The translations under genes were made by a program, and so were the position numbers. A stretch of DNA of 64,000 bases from Topomyia yanbarensis. Its lineage: Eukaryota > Arthropoda > Insecta > Diptera > Culicidae. The stretch is from positions 352,530,413 to 352,594,412 of the forward strand of contig NC_080672.1 of assembly GCF_030247195.1 (NCBI RefSeq), read 5' to 3'. Shown here piece by piece: positions 11,116-22,289 of the stretch; within the stretch, counting starts at the first letter, position 1, and every line of letters begins with the position of its first letter. The notes under the pieces are model-generated. The model was not told where the DNA came from. It saw only the letters and a list, made by a program, of their open reading frames with translations, and did not search any database.

Positions 11116-12683
11116 GATGTATTTACCCGTTGGATTGAGCAATGCGTTCACTCGTGAGATAAACGTTGGATGGTATATGAATACATCAAGTAATCCTCCT
11201 AGTAGTGAGGAAATAGATTTCTAATATAATTCATATTCATATTATACTCGTAGCATCACCAAGAGCAACTGTATTTTTGAATAACAAAATTGTAGTGAAA
11301 ATTTATCAGTTGCATTATTGAAAATAAAGATTTAAGGAATCAAAATTTCGCACTATAAACAAAAATAATGTCACAGCTCTAACCATCATTTACCATTCCT
11401 CACAACTGACACTGAGTTGTACCAAAAACCCCAATATGCATTTTTCATGATCAATGTGACTAAAAGCATATTTATTTGCGAAAAAAATACGACATGTAAT
11501 TTCATGAATGTTCGTGTCTCAAAGCAGTCCAGGGGCACTTTCAATACTAACTGGCTTTTCGATGAATTTAAGTACTTATTCTGGTAGTTTGAACCATTTA
11601 TTTGCAATGGTATTGCTTTGTATAGTACTCATTAACCCATATCTCAAGAACGAGAGTTCCGAACGAAACAATTCGCAAGTAATAAGGATGGGTGGAAAAA
11701 GACTGCATTGTAATCGACTGCATGTACGAGTTTTATGCCATCGACAATAAAATAATTGCCAACATAGCCTGGACACTTGACACTCTTTTCTAGATATTTC
11801 AATGCGAATGAATACTATTTACAGGTGGCCTTATCTCAGTTTACTATTTCTAATTACGCGTTAAAATACTGGACCTGAAAATTCCATTCTATAAAAAATC
11901 ATTTTTCAGATATCTGTAACCAAAAAGATATCTTTTAATTCCAAAACAAATTCCTGATTTCTAGATTTTCTGATGACTTATTAAGGACCATCAATGAAGT
12001 AGAAACACCAGATAATCCTAAAAATTCCGTCAAGAAAATAATAACGAAAACGTGCTCTTTGCAATGGGATTTTCACAAACATTTCAGAATATTCTGAAAC
12101 AATGGTTTTGGAATTCATGAAATTCGTTTTATTCATTTACTTATTTCAACAACTTTCTTAAAATATTATTATATATTCTCATTTTTTCCAGCTCATTTCT
12201 TTAATGTATTATTTTCGTTTGTTTTTTTTTGCATTTTAAATATTTGACTAATATTAAATATATGATCATTTCATTTTAAAGATTTTTTTTTTCATTTAGC
12301 ATTGTTTTTATTTATTTTGTTTATGTGACCTAATTTTATCTATTGTATTCATTTAATTCTTTGTATGCATTCCGATCAGTTTATTATCTTATGTACATTA
12401 TTCGAATTATTCATTTAATTTATTTTATTCATTTTTTTCTAATATTTTTTCTGATATTTTTCCGGTTCACACTTTTATTCATTTTAATAATCTGACTAAT
12501 TTTGTTCAGTCATTCACTTTATTCATTTCATCTAGAACATTAATTAGATACAATATAATTTCTTCTATTCTATTACTTTTTAATATCGCTGATTTTTTCA
12601 TTTTAATAATTTAACTGATTAAAAACAAACAAAATGAAAAAATGATAAAAAGACAGAAAACATTTTTATTGTGATAAAAATTC
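11116..12683. other. No gene; AT-rich, then T-rich low-complexity DNA
   Basis: 11116-12080 has only short open frames. From about 12100 the sequence becomes a degenerate simple repeat built on TTCATTTTATT and TTTATTCATTT. The same texture resumes on the far side of the adjacent LINE (about 18885-18960) and at about 20514-20880, suggesting one low-complexity tract split by insertions. Confidence 0.5.
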
Positions 12684-13538
12684 TTTTTTTTTTTTTTTTT
12701 TTTCCAATTCGTTTATTTGATAAGGCAAGTTTGCGTTAGCTTAAAGGTGCCAATTTTGTTTTGTTTTACATTTTAAATTACTTAAAACTAGGGGATTACA
12801 TATTGATTAGCTATACATATACACAAGGGGGTAATATAATTTTCGTAAGATTAGGGGGTCATTTAGTTTTTATGGCAATATGGTTTGACATTTTTAGCAA
12901 TGAGATTATTGGAGCAAATAATGTTTAACTAAGGGGGAAAATTTATACGACTATCTTAAAAGTAGAAATAATTAGAGGGCGTGATTAAATTTTGTAAAGA
13001 TTCGGAGACATTAATTAGAGTTATTTTATGTGGTAGTAGAGTTGGGCATTTTCAACGAGATCATATAATATAATAGTTAAAACTAGAAAAGGCAAGAAGA
13101 GCTAATGCTTCATGAAGATATTTGGGTGAGGGGGGGGGGGGGGGGGGGGAAGGGGTGTTACTTCTGTGTATAAGAGTCAGGGGAAGTAGGGTGGATAAAC
13201 ATGGCAGGGGGAGAACATTATTTCAGTTTCAGACTTCGGGAGATCAACGGATGGATTACAGAATCAGGGTGGCCTTCATCAGGAAGAATCATGTACTGGG
13301 ACGCCGGGTGGTCGTTCTTAAGATGGCAGGGGTTTCTCCAGACGATTTCGTAGTGCGGCTCAGATGTTGATCGGCTACATTTCGAGTTGTGCGTGTGATG
13401 TTCGTGCTTTAGGTCCCGTGTTTGTTGGCTCATTTGACAGGGATGTTTTGTGTCGCCTTGGAGTCGCATCAAACCATCGTGGGTGTATGGTACAGGTGGA
13501 AGAGAGCGTTTCTGAGAATGATAAGGAAAAAGGGGCAG

Positions 13539-16500
13539 TTAAAGTTGGATATTGATGGTTTTTATGAAGGTGTATATAAGGGACATATAGAGGACATCGC
13601 GGCTTGCCAACACATCTCGAACCGGGACGTTGGGTGGTCTTCCTCGGGCCCGGAGGGTGTCCATAAGCCGAGACCTGGCGGAACTGTACTCGGTGCACGC
13701 CCAGACAATGTGCTCTATATCGTGATAACCGTCGCCACAAGCGCAGATACCACTCTCCACGAGCCCAATACGTCGGAGATGTGCATCCAGCGTGTAATGG
13801 TTCGCCATGAGTCGGGACATCACACGAATGAAGTCACGACCCACATCCATCCCCTTGAACCAAGGTTTCGTCGATACCTTAGGGACTATCGAATGTAGCC
13901 ACCTTCCTAGCTCCCCATTGCTCCACGAGGTTTGCCAACTTTCGAGGGTTCTCTGATGAGTAATACTGAAAAATTCGTTGAAGCAAATTGGTCTTTCAAA
14001 AACGTCACCTTCAATAGCACCCAACTTAGCTAAGGAGTCCGCTTTCTCATTGCCCGGAATGGAGCAATGAGAAGGGACCCACACCAAGGTAATCTGGAAA
14101 GATTTGTCAGATAAAGCACTCAGTAGCTCCCGTATTTTCCCCAAAAAATACGAGGAATGCTTTCCATGTTTCATCGAGCGAATAGCGTCAATAGAACTCA
14201 GACTATCCGAGACGATGAAGTAATGGTCTGCGGGTAATGTGTCAATGACTCCAAGGGTATACTGAATAGCAGCTAGTTCTGCGGCGTAAACTGAAGCAGG
14301 GTCACTGAGTTTGTAGGAGGCGGTGAACTTTTGATTGAAAATACCGAAGCCAGTGGACCCTTCGAGGTTTGATCCGTCAGTATAAAACATCTTAGAACAG
14401 TCGACTTCTCGGAATTTATTATAAAAAATATTTGGAACCACTTGTGGGCGTATGTGGTCCGGAATTCCACTAATCTCATCTTTCATGGATGTGTCGAAGA
14501 AAACAGTAGATTCAGAAGTATTTATGAAATGCACACGGTTGGGATTGTAAGAAGAAGGATTAATATTTTGCGCCATGTAGTCAAAGTACAGGGACATAAA
14601 ACGGGTCTGAGAATTGAGCTCAACAAGCCTTTCGAAATTTTCAATCACCAACGGGTTCAAGATATCGCATCGAATGAGCAATCGATATGAGAGTTCCCAA
14701 AATCGATTTTTCAGCGGGAGAACGCCCGACAGGACTTCGAGAATCATCGTATGGGTCGACTGCATGCACCCTAAGGCGATACGCAAACAACGATACTGAA
14801 TTCTTTCGAGTTTGATGAAATGTATGTTCGCGGCGGATCGAAAGCAGAAGCATCCGTATTCCAGTACCGACAGTATCGTTGTTTGATACAACCTAATTAG
14901 GTCTCCTGGGTGGGCACCCCACCACGTTCCGGTTATTGTACGAAGAAAGTTGATCCTTTGTTGGCATTTCTGTTTCAGATACCGAATATGGCATCCCCAA
15001 GTACCTTTCGAGTCGAACCAGACCCCTAGATATTTTACTGTGAAGACCTGAGCTATAGTTTGACCCATTAATAGAAGCTGTAGTTGTGCTGGTTCACGCT
15101 TCCTAGAAAATACAACTAGCTCAGTTTTCTCCGTGGAGAATTCGATACCCAGCTTAATAGCCCATGCAGACAAATTGTCCAAGGTATTCTGTAATGGTCC
15201 TTGTAGATCGACAGCTTTGGGTCCCGTAACAGACACCACGCCATCATCTGCAAGTTGTCTTAACGTGCAGGAATTGTCAAGACATTCATCAATGTCGTTG
15301 ACGTAGAAATTGTATAACAGAGGGCTTAGACATGAGCCCTGGGGAAGGCCCATGTAGCTAAATCGTGATGTCGATAAGTCACCATGCGAAAAATGCATGT
15401 GCTTTTCCGACAACAAGTTTAGTAAAAAGTTGTTTAAAGTCGCTGAAAGACCATGCTGGTGCAGCTTCTCTGAAAGAATGTTGATAGAAACTGAATCAAA
15501 AGCCCCCTTTATATCTAGGAACACTGATGCCATCTGCTCTTTACTAGCATAGGCCATTTGAATTTCGGTTGAGAGCAACGCAAGACAATCGTTCGTCCCT
15601 TTGCCTTTGCGAAAGCCAAACTGTGTATCTGACAGTAAGCCATTTGCTTCGACCCAATTGTCGAGGCGGGATAGGATCATTTTCTCGAACAACTTCCGGA
15701 TACAAGATAGCATTGCGATCGGTCGATACGAATTGTGGTCGGAGGCTGGTTTTCCTGGTTTTTGGATGGCGATGACCTTCACTTGCCTCCAATCGTGTGG
15801 GACAATGTTAGCCTCAAGAAACTTATTAAATAAGTTCAACAAGCGTCTCTTGGCAGAGTCTGGCAGATTCTTCAACAAGTTGAATTTTATTCTGTCTGGC
15901 CCTGGAGCTTTATTGTTACACGACAAGAGAGCAAGTGAGAACTCCACCATCGAAAAAGGTGTTTCGTTCGCGTTATCGTCACGGGACACGGCGCGGTAGA
16001 TCTTCTGTGCCGGGGCGGAATCCGGACAAACCTTCTTGGCGAAATCGAATATCCAACGGTTTGAATATTCCACGCTCTCATTAGTACTGTTTCGATTTCG
16101 CATACGTCGGGCTGTTCCCCAAAGAGTGCTCATCGATGTTTCTCTCGTTAATCCGTCGACGAACCGGCGCCAATAACCGCGTTTTTTGGCTTTCATCAAA
16201 CTCTTCATTCGCTTGTCTAATGTCGCGTACTGTCGAAAACTAGCGGGTAACCCGTCGTTCCGGAAGGTCTTAAACGCGGCGGCCTTCTCTGCGTACACGT
16301 CTGAGCACTCTTTGTCCCACCAGGGATTGGGAGAACGTTTTTGTATGTTCGCGCCGGGTACTGGCTTAGTCTGAGCTTGATTCGCGCTGTCGAGAATCAA
16401 GCCAGCCAAAAAGCTGTACTCTTCCTCCGGAGGAAGTTCTTGAGTAGATTCGATGTTGTCGGATATCGCGGCAGCATAGCTCTTCCAATCGATATTTCGT

Positions 16501-17237
16501 GTGAGGTCATACGAAATATTGATTGTTTCCAATGGCCTTGAGCCGTTATTGATTGAGACTACGATCGGCAGATGGTCGCTACCGTGGGGATCAGGGATTA
16601 CCTTCCACGCGCATTCTAACTTTAGCGAGGTCGAGCAAAGGGATAAATCTAATGCGCTTGGACGCGCAGGTGGGGGAGGAATCCGTGTCATTTCACCCGT
16701 GTTTAGAATTGTCATGTTGAAGTTGTCGCAAATATTGTGAATTAAAGAGGAACGGTTATCATCATAAAGGCAACCCCATTCCGTACCGTGAGAGTTAAAG
16801 TCGCCTAAAACTAGTCGCGGTGCTGGCAGGGATTCTATGATGTCATGTAGCCGGCGATGCCCAATCGCGGTGTTGGGGGGAATATATATGGAAGCTATGC
16901 AAAGATCTTTGCCTTTGGTTGTTACTTGACAAGCGACAACTTCAATACCTGTTATCGAGGGAAGGTTAATTCTGTAGAAGGAATAGCGCTTTTTGATCCC
17001 CAAAAGCACTCCTCCATAGGGGGTGTCTCGATCCAGGCGAATAATATTAAAGTCGTGGAAGTTGAGATCTATGTCGGAAGTTAACCAAGTTTCACATAAT
17101 GCGAATGCATCGCAACTCAAATTATTTATTAAAATTTTGAAGGAATCGATTTTCGGGATGATACTTCTGCAATTCCACTGTAGAACAGTGATCAAATCCG
17201 TGACCTCGTTCGATGAGTTAGCCATCGAAGGATACAA
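13539..17237 (-). CDS. I-clade LINE ORF2 protein: endonuclease / reverse transcriptase / RNase H (1232 aa)
   Basis: Uninterrupted 1232-aa frame. It nicks target DNA and copies the element RNA (target-primed reverse transcription). Domains: APE-type endonuclease about 15-235 (N22, E49, GDFNSH with D146, SDHLP with H222); RT about 440-670 (KAPGPDRI, YRPIAMLSC, D575 in FLDIKGAFD, LPQGSCLSPLLYN, then D664-D665 in LADDG); RNase H about 950-1075 (D954, E987, D1011, H1057, D1067); and a C-terminal C-x-C-x8-H-x4-C finger (C1165, C1167, H1176, C1181). The frame starts MYPSMANSS. Either Met could be used; the second overlaps the natural ORF1 stop (17218-17220), so translation probably depends on re-initiation or overlap. 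All catalytic positions I can see are present, so this ORF may still be functional. Confidence 0.95.
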   Translation of the reverse strand: MYPSMANSSNEVTDLITVLQWNCRSIIPKIDSFKILINNLSCDAFALCETWLTSDIDLNFHDFNIIRLDRDTPYGGVLLGIKKRYSFYRINLPSITGIEVVACQVTTKGKDLCIASIYIPPNTAIGHRRLHDIIESLPAPRLVLGDFNSHGTEWGCLYDDNRSSLIHNICDNFNMTILNTGEMTRIPPPPARPSALDLSLCSTSLKLECAWKVIPDPHGSDHLPIVVSINNGSRPLETINISYDLTRNIDWKSYAAAISDNIESTQELPPEEEYSFLAGLILDSANQAQTKPVPGANIQKRSPNPWWDKECSDVYAEKAAAFKTFRNDGLPASFRQYATLDKRMKSLMKAKKRGYWRRFVDGLTRETSMSTLWGTARRMRNRNSTNESVEYSNRWIFDFAKKVCPDSAPAQKIYRAVSRDDNANETPFSMVEFSLALLSCNNKAPGPDRIKFNLLKNLPDSAKRRLLNLFNKFLEANIVPHDWRQVKVIAIQKPGKPASDHNSYRPIAMLSCIRKLFEKMILSRLDNWVEANGLLSDTQFGFRKGKGTNDCLALLSTEIQMAYASKEQMASVFLDIKGAFDSVSINILSEKLHQHGLSATLNNFLLNLLSEKHMHFSHGDLSTSRFSYMGLPQGSCLSPLLYNFYVNDIDECLDNSCTLRQLADDGVVSVTGPKAVDLQGPLQNTLDNLSAWAIKLGIEFSTEKTELVVFSRKREPAQLQLLLMGQTIAQVFTVKYLGVWFDSKGTWGCHIRYLKQKCQQRINFLRTITGTWWGAHPGDLIRLYQTTILSVLEYGCFCFRSAANIHFIKLERIQYRCLRIALGCMQSTHTMILEVLSGVLPLKNRFWELSYRLLIRCDILNPLVIENFERLVELNSQTRFMSLYFDYMAQNINPSSYNPNRVHFINTSESTVFFDTSMKDEISGIPDHIRPQVVPNIFYNKFREVDCSKMFYTDGSNLEGSTGFGIFNQKFTASYKLSDPASVYAAELAAIQYTLGVIDTLPADHYFIVSDSLSSIDAIRSMKHGKHSSYFLGKIRELLSALSDKSFQITLVWVPSHCSIPGNEKADSLAKLGAIEGDVFERPICFNEFFSITHQRTLESWQTSWSNGELGRWLHSIVPKVSTKPWFKGMDVGRDFIRVMSRLMANHYTLDAHLRRIGLVESGICACGDGYHDIEHIVWACTEYSSARSRLMDTLRARGRPPNVPVRDVLASRDVLYMSLIYTFIKTINIQL

Positions 17238-18543
17238 TCGCTGAAAGGAGGGGCCCTTTAGCAGTCAACTGCTTCAAAAATGTTCTTACTGTAGGGAGAA
17301 AAGCTAACATAAGACTTTTAATAGGATCAGTTATATTGAAAGTTTTTATTATCCAGTCCACAATGTCCGAGAGTTTGATAATTCCAGTGCCGCGATTATT
17401 CTCGAACTGAAACAGAGGAACACTTGGGATTTTTGATGTTCCGGGAAGTGCTGGGAACTCCTTCTCTGAGTTTAATCCTCCGAGACCAGGAGCTAATTGC
17501 TTCGGTTTGGTTGCAACACTTCCAATAGATGTGACTTTCTGAGTCCCGTCAAGGGATACCTTCTGGCCTTTACAACGAACTTTAGGAGAGGAAATGTTCC
17601 TCCTCTTCCTATAACTTCTAGGCGCCCTAGTAGATGTTCCCTCTTATGGGTCATCAGCCTCGCCCTCGTTAGGAGGCAAGTGAGCATAGATGTTTGTTGA
17701 GGTTGGTGGTGTAGCTTTCTTTAGCATTTCTGCGAAAGAACGTTCGGATCGTCCAGCAAGGGAACGTTTTAGTTTATCCCCGCGTAGTTTGTACGCGGGA
17801 CATGCCGAGATATCATGCAGACTCTCCGCACAGTAAGGACACTTTTCGGCTTGCTTACTGCACGAATCATCTAGATGATTCTCCCCGCATTTTCCACAGC
17901 GGGCCTTATTGCTACAATGGGTGGCTGTGTGACCCAATTGTTTACACTTTGTGCAATTCATGACCCGCGGCACAAACAGACGCACAGGCAGACGAACCTT
18001 GTGCAAGAGGACGTAATTTGGCAAAGCGGTACCAGCGAAGGTCAACCGATAAGAGTTTGATTGGGGGTACGTTTTTGAACCATCCCCCGCAACTACTACT
18101 GAGTGCAAACGCTTGCACTCGAGTATTTTCACTGGCTGTAGTAAGCGGTCTCTGAAACGGCCAACCCCGTACTGCAGCAGATCCTCGCATGTCAAACTGT
18201 CATCGGTGACAACGCCTTCAGACTGTACTTTCACAGCTGGAATATACACGTGATAGTCCTTCGTAAAGTGCTCGCAGCAAGCAATATCGTTTGCCTGCTT
18301 TGAGTTAGTCAGCACGACCCTCAGCCTGTCTGAGCGGACCTTTTTTATTTCGATCACAGCCGAGAACCGTTCCGTCAGGTCTTTTGAAATCTGTAATAGA
18401 TTCAGCGATTTTGTTTTGGGCCGAAAGAAGACCACAAAGGGACCGGTCGAGAGCTCTGGATATTGTTTGGGTCGGGGGAGAGCCTTAGGAGTCGACTCGA
18501 TCTCCATTTGGCCATCCGGGGAGGAAGCCATCGACACCGTCAA
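17218..18543 (-). pseudogene. I-clade LINE ORF1 (gag-like, three zinc knuckles) with one premature stop
   Basis: Nucleic-acid-binding protein that packages the element RNA. The frame from 18543 is open for 299 codons, stops at TAA (17644-17646), then is open again in the same frame to its natural TAA at 17218-17220, which would give 441 codons in all. Copy 2 has CAA at the stop position, so this is probably a single C-to-T change. N-terminal gag-like region about 33-190; zinc knuckles C197-C200-H205-C210, C216-C219-H223-C228 and C235-C238-H243-C248. The truncated 299-aa product keeps all three knuckles but loses the C-terminal 141 residues. The end of the frame overlaps the ORF2 start. Confidence 0.85.
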
Positions 18544-18846
18544 TGCACGGGGTCAGCACCCGCGCAGACGGGAAAAAGCCGTGAATGTATCAAAAAGGTA
18601 GATTTCACTTATCTGTATACTCGTTTCCCACGACGCACCAGTCCAGCTTAAATAGCTGGTTATTGTTCAATCCTCGCTTTACGAACAAAAGGTTGAGGAA
18701 TGTGGCCTAACGGTTAACACACGCACAAAAGAATAAAAGTCCAAACCTCGAAGAGGCAGAGAATGGCAAAATAACCTTGAACGCGGATTACTGCACTGTT
18801 CTTTTTCCAACAGACCGAAAACAAAACACTTCTATCTCGATCGAGC

Positions 18847-19508
18847 GATGCGTAGAGACTGAAAAAAAAAAAAATCTTTATTTTGTTTATATTATTCATT
18901 CCATTCATTTTATTGATTTTATTACCTCTCTGTTTATCCTGTTATTTATGAACAACATTTTCAAATAGCTTTACTGCCCATGCTCGCAAATCAGTCCCAT
19001 AAAGATAGAAAACGGGACAAATATGCGTTCATGGGCAGTATAACTTTGGGCTTGTATAAGATTTCTTCACAAAAAAGTAAAACTAATAATTGTGACAATC
19101 ACCGTTTATTTGAGCGCTAATAGTTACAAGAAAGATCCGTAGAACTCAAGTTATTGCAATTGCTTTGATTGGATTTCACTAGATCAGTGCTGCCAGAGAC
19201 ATTTTCAGTTATCGGTGAAAAATTATATTTTGATATATCTTCGTTTTCTTCAAATATTTTTGAAAACTGATAAATCTTATCAATTTGGACTGCTTTCGGC
19301 TACCTTTTCCGCCCAAACTATTGAAAAGGATTAGTATGTAAAAATTCAGCAGCTTCTAACACTGCTAGAGAAGCATCTATCTTGATCAAAACAGATTTTT
19401 CGTGTTTCTTTACTCTAACACTTTTAAGAAAAACAGTTTTGGAACCCTATATATGCGACAAAATAATTAGGTATGAAAGAATTAATTTAATCCATATTAT
19501 TCATATTA
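18847..19508. other. No gene; AT-rich flank between LINE and pogo-like element
   Basis: Begins with an A-run and T-rich simple sequence resembling 12.1-12.65 kb, then non-repetitive AT-rich DNA with only short open frames. Confidence 0.4.
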
Positions 19509-19964
19509 GGGTAAGGTGGGGCAAATCCGATCTTTGGGTAAACCCGACCCCCCTCTGTTATCGAAAATCGAAAGCACTACGCGAACTAATATCAATGTTG
19601 TCGTGTAGAGCATCGAAAATAATTATAATGGTGGTATGACAGCATTTTATTAGTCTACATTGAGATACTCAAAGAACAATAAGTGTGTTTTTACAACTTT
19701 TGATTTGATTTTTGTGTATCATTGTCTACAGGATATTTCTTATTGTTAAAGTGAAAGCATAAAAAGTGTAAGTGGATTTAAATTCTTTGGTTAAAGGCCT
19801 ACAAAGTGCATAGATGAATTTAGTCCAACTTTTTCATCATTTTTTTTAATTGCATCGTAATGAAAAATGACGCGGGTGTAAATCCGACCGCTTTTTTGCT
19901 AAGAAAATGGTTATTTATAAAATTGGAATATATTTTTATTGTCATTTTTTATTATTTCTTCACA

Positions 19965-20180
19965 ATGGTTCATAATTACAAACGAAAGATACAAAAACGT
20001 GATGAATATAGTATTCGTCTAGTAATTGCTACGAGAAAAATGGGAATATCTTTATGTACTACTGCTCTTGATTTTGACATTCCAAGATTGACATTGAATT
20101 CCATTTTCTTCATGCTACAATTCAATAACATAACATTCATTGATTTATTTTCAATGATAAATCCATATAATTTGGGTAGT
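19965..20180 (+). pseudogene. pogo-like transposase N-terminal HTH fragment
   Basis: Within a 187-codon frame (19860-20423), the part from MVHNYKRKIQKRDEYS onward looks like the N-terminal psq/CENP-B-type helix-turn-helix of pogo-like transposases: a basic start, YS, IRLVIATRKMGISL, then DFDIPRLTLNS. After about residue 50 of this part the similarity ends and a small palindromic insert follows (20185-20267). There is no DDE region. The preceding hydrophobic stretch is unlikely to be part of the original protein. Probably untranslated or, at most, a DNA-binding-only peptide. Confidence 0.6.
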
Positions 20181-20184
20181 ATCT

Positions 20185-20267
20185 ATACTGCCGTTGTAAG
20201 CTTAATTGTCCCATGTTCCATGGGATTCCCTGTCTATATGGGACAATTATTCGTAGAACGGCGGTAT
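20185..20267. repeat. 83-bp hairpin insert inside the pogo-like element
   Basis: Arms of about 30 bp (ATACTGCCGTTGTAAG then AATTGTCCCAT on the left; ATGGGACAATTATTCG then ACGGCGGTAT on the right) are inverted copies with a few mismatches around a short loop. It looks like a tiny MITE or foldback sequence. It lies in the deleted transposase frame. Confidence 0.65.
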
Positions 20268-20513
20268 TCTAAATCAACCAAAAACATAGGCGGTCGGGTT
20301 TACCCCACCATTTTTGAAAACAGCAAAAATGAACGTTTTCGTAAAACACTTGTATCTCAAAGTTTTCCCAAGATAGGAAAAAAATACTATACATTTAAAG
20401 TTGTCCAGAAGTCTCACCTTTAATTTGGTATATAAAACGACTTGATCCGATGTAAAATGAGCATTTTACAGCCAAAACCATTTACTAGGTCGGATTTGCC
20501 CCACCTTACCCTA

Positions 20514-21780
20514 TTTATTTTATTATTCCAATTTTTATGGTTTTATTCATATTATTTATTTTAATCATTTTATTAAATGGTTAGTTTTTCCCAGTTCACA
20601 TATTTTATTCAGTTTCTTGATTTTATCAATTCGATTTAGCCAGTCCTTTATGTTATTGTATGATAGCTTGTTATCCTGAAACAATTTAATTTACTCTCTT
20701 AATTTCATTACGTTTTAATATCGTCTAATTTTAATTTGAGCTAATTTGATTTATATATTTTATTAATTTGATTTATGTTAATCATTCTATCCATTTTATG
20801 AATAACTTTTTTATTTAAATTTTGTTTTGTTTTATTAATTTTCTTTAATTTATTCAGTTTATTCGAAGCGTTATTCGTACACATCTCACATCTAGTTGCT
20901 TGTAAATTTAGCGTGTGATCGGAAAGCTAATGAGTAATACAACAGTGATATGTGTAAGAAATGTCTCATCTCACTGATAGGTGGATTAAATCGGTTTTTT
21001 TATTAGGTTCTTTCCATAAGTCATTTTCGTTTCTTCAGCAAGTACAAATCCACTTTCCATTTTCCTTCCCCACTAACAAAATCGAACATCCGTGATACCT
21101 ATGGAGATAGCGTGGGTTCCCCGTATCTTCTTAAGTAGGTATTCAACTAACATTCCCTTCCCTTTTGCGATCGTAAGGACATAGCCAGGTGTGCAGTGAA
21201 CTATACTGTCGTTTAAAAAGATTTCACTATATCAGCCACCCATGATGAGTGCGGTAGTTTTTGCTATGCTATGCTATGCTACTTAAGAAATTATATTTAC
21301 ACTATCTCATAAAAATATACCTACTGTATACTTTTGTAAAAAACGGTACTTTGCGTCAAATTAATTGTATTTTTTCGTATGTTTTTCATGCTTAAAAATT
21401 ACAAATGGTATGTGCATTCTACTTCACTCCGGTTATGTCAGTTACATTACCCAACCATCTTTTCTGATTGGAAAACGGGTTTTGCGACTGAACGTGTTGA
21501 TTGCGTTGCGTATGGGGCTCGAGGCAACAAATTATATGAAAAAAATCACATGATGCTCCTTGATATTGTTCCAAATGGAAGGTTGTCGTCTGCGTAGGTT
21601 GAGTGGCCGTAAGCGTTAGATTGGCTAGAACTAATTGATAGTTGCCTGTGAGGGGTGCAGTAGCAGAGTCCGCAACGACCGGACATATTCCCCGAAGCGT
21701 TTTAATCTGACAAATGAACCGATGTTGCTCCATGTATTAAGACCCTATTCGCATACCTGTTTCATATTTCGGATATTATC
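20514..21780. other. No recognisable gene
   Basis: 20514-20880 is T-rich degenerate simple repeat. 20880-21780 has only short open frames, a GCTAT x4 mini-repeat near 21265-21283, and nothing I can assign. Confidence 0.4.
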
Positions 21781-22289
21781 ATTAAGACATCTGACAACAT
21801 GCTACTGTAGTTATTTTTAAAGCACGGGCGGACTCAACTGTATGGTCTATTCTGGGAGCAACGGCTATAGTTTGGAGTCCCTACACTGAAATCTGGAACA
21901 GCAGAATTGAAGCAGTACGAAGAAAATTTATGCAGTACTCGCTACTATTACTACCGTCGCAGAATCCAACTGAATTATCACCCTATGAGGATCGCTGCCC
22001 CTTGTTCAACATGGATACATTGGCCAGAAGAAGAAATATTAGTCGTATTTATAGCAAAGGCTCTAACCGGCTCTATTGATTCAAGTTACATTCTGAAGCA
22101 TATCGAAATCAACGCGCAGCTTAGAATGTTCAGATCGAGAGAATTTCTACGACAGATTTGATTTTTAGCTTACTAAATATGGCCAAAACGAATTAATTAA
22201 GTCACTGAGAGATATTTATAATAACTACTATGTTCACTTTCACTTGTCTGAATCAATTAAGGTTTCAAAAACCGACTAAGCAATATATA
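21781..22289 (+). pseudogene. Non-LTR retrotransposon RT C-terminal fragment with 3' UTR start
   Basis: Translated with frame changes, the segment gives the C-terminal block of many insect LINE RTs: ATAIVWSPYTEIWNSRIEAV, then LLPSQNP, PYEDRCPLF and TLARRRNISRI. In a shifted frame FIAKALTGSIDSSYIL follows, then TKYGQNELIKSLRDIYNNYY and HFHLSESIK. Several frameshifts are needed, so it is dead. The sequence is cut at 22288-22289 (TA) by a nested MITE and resumes at 27347-27416 as a 3' UTR ending in a (TAAA)n tail, suggesting a Jockey/CR1-type LINE. Confidence 0.75.

Larger units (their letters stand above)
12684..18846 (-). mobile_element. I-clade (MosquI-like) non-LTR retrotransposon, copy 1, near full length
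   Basis: Minus-strand element of about 6.16 kb. Its 5' UTR is 18544-18846 and ORF1 and ORF2 overlap. The 3' UTR is about 830 bp and includes a G-run (13127-13149 on the plus strand), followed by a poly(A) tail (T-run 12684-12703). The 5' boundary is set by comparison with copy 2 (56326-62665), where the shared sequence ends just beyond a CTATCTCGA motif. Gene order ORF1 (zinc knuckles) then ORF2 (endonuclease, RT, RNase H) fits the I clade; the clade name is inference. No clear target duplication was seen. Confidence 0.9.
19509..20511 (+). mobile_element. pogo-like DNA transposon, internally deleted (1003 bp)
   Basis: Terminal inverted repeats GGGTAAGGTGGGGCAAATCC at both ends, flanked by TA (19507-19508, 20512-20513). 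Subterminal segments repeat the theme (GGGTAAACCCGACC near 19537, GTCGGGTTTACCCC near 20294). It keeps a fragment of a transposase DNA-binding domain but no catalytic triad. The TA duplication and HTH type favour the pogo/Tigger branch of the Tc1/mariner superfamily. Confidence 0.85.

Noticed and set aside
13422..13898. 158-codon plus-strand ORF, and other long frames opposite LINE ORFs (for example 57032-57397, 58456-58833)
   Set aside because: Shadows of the minus-strand ORF2 or its 3' UTR, with no similarity of their own.
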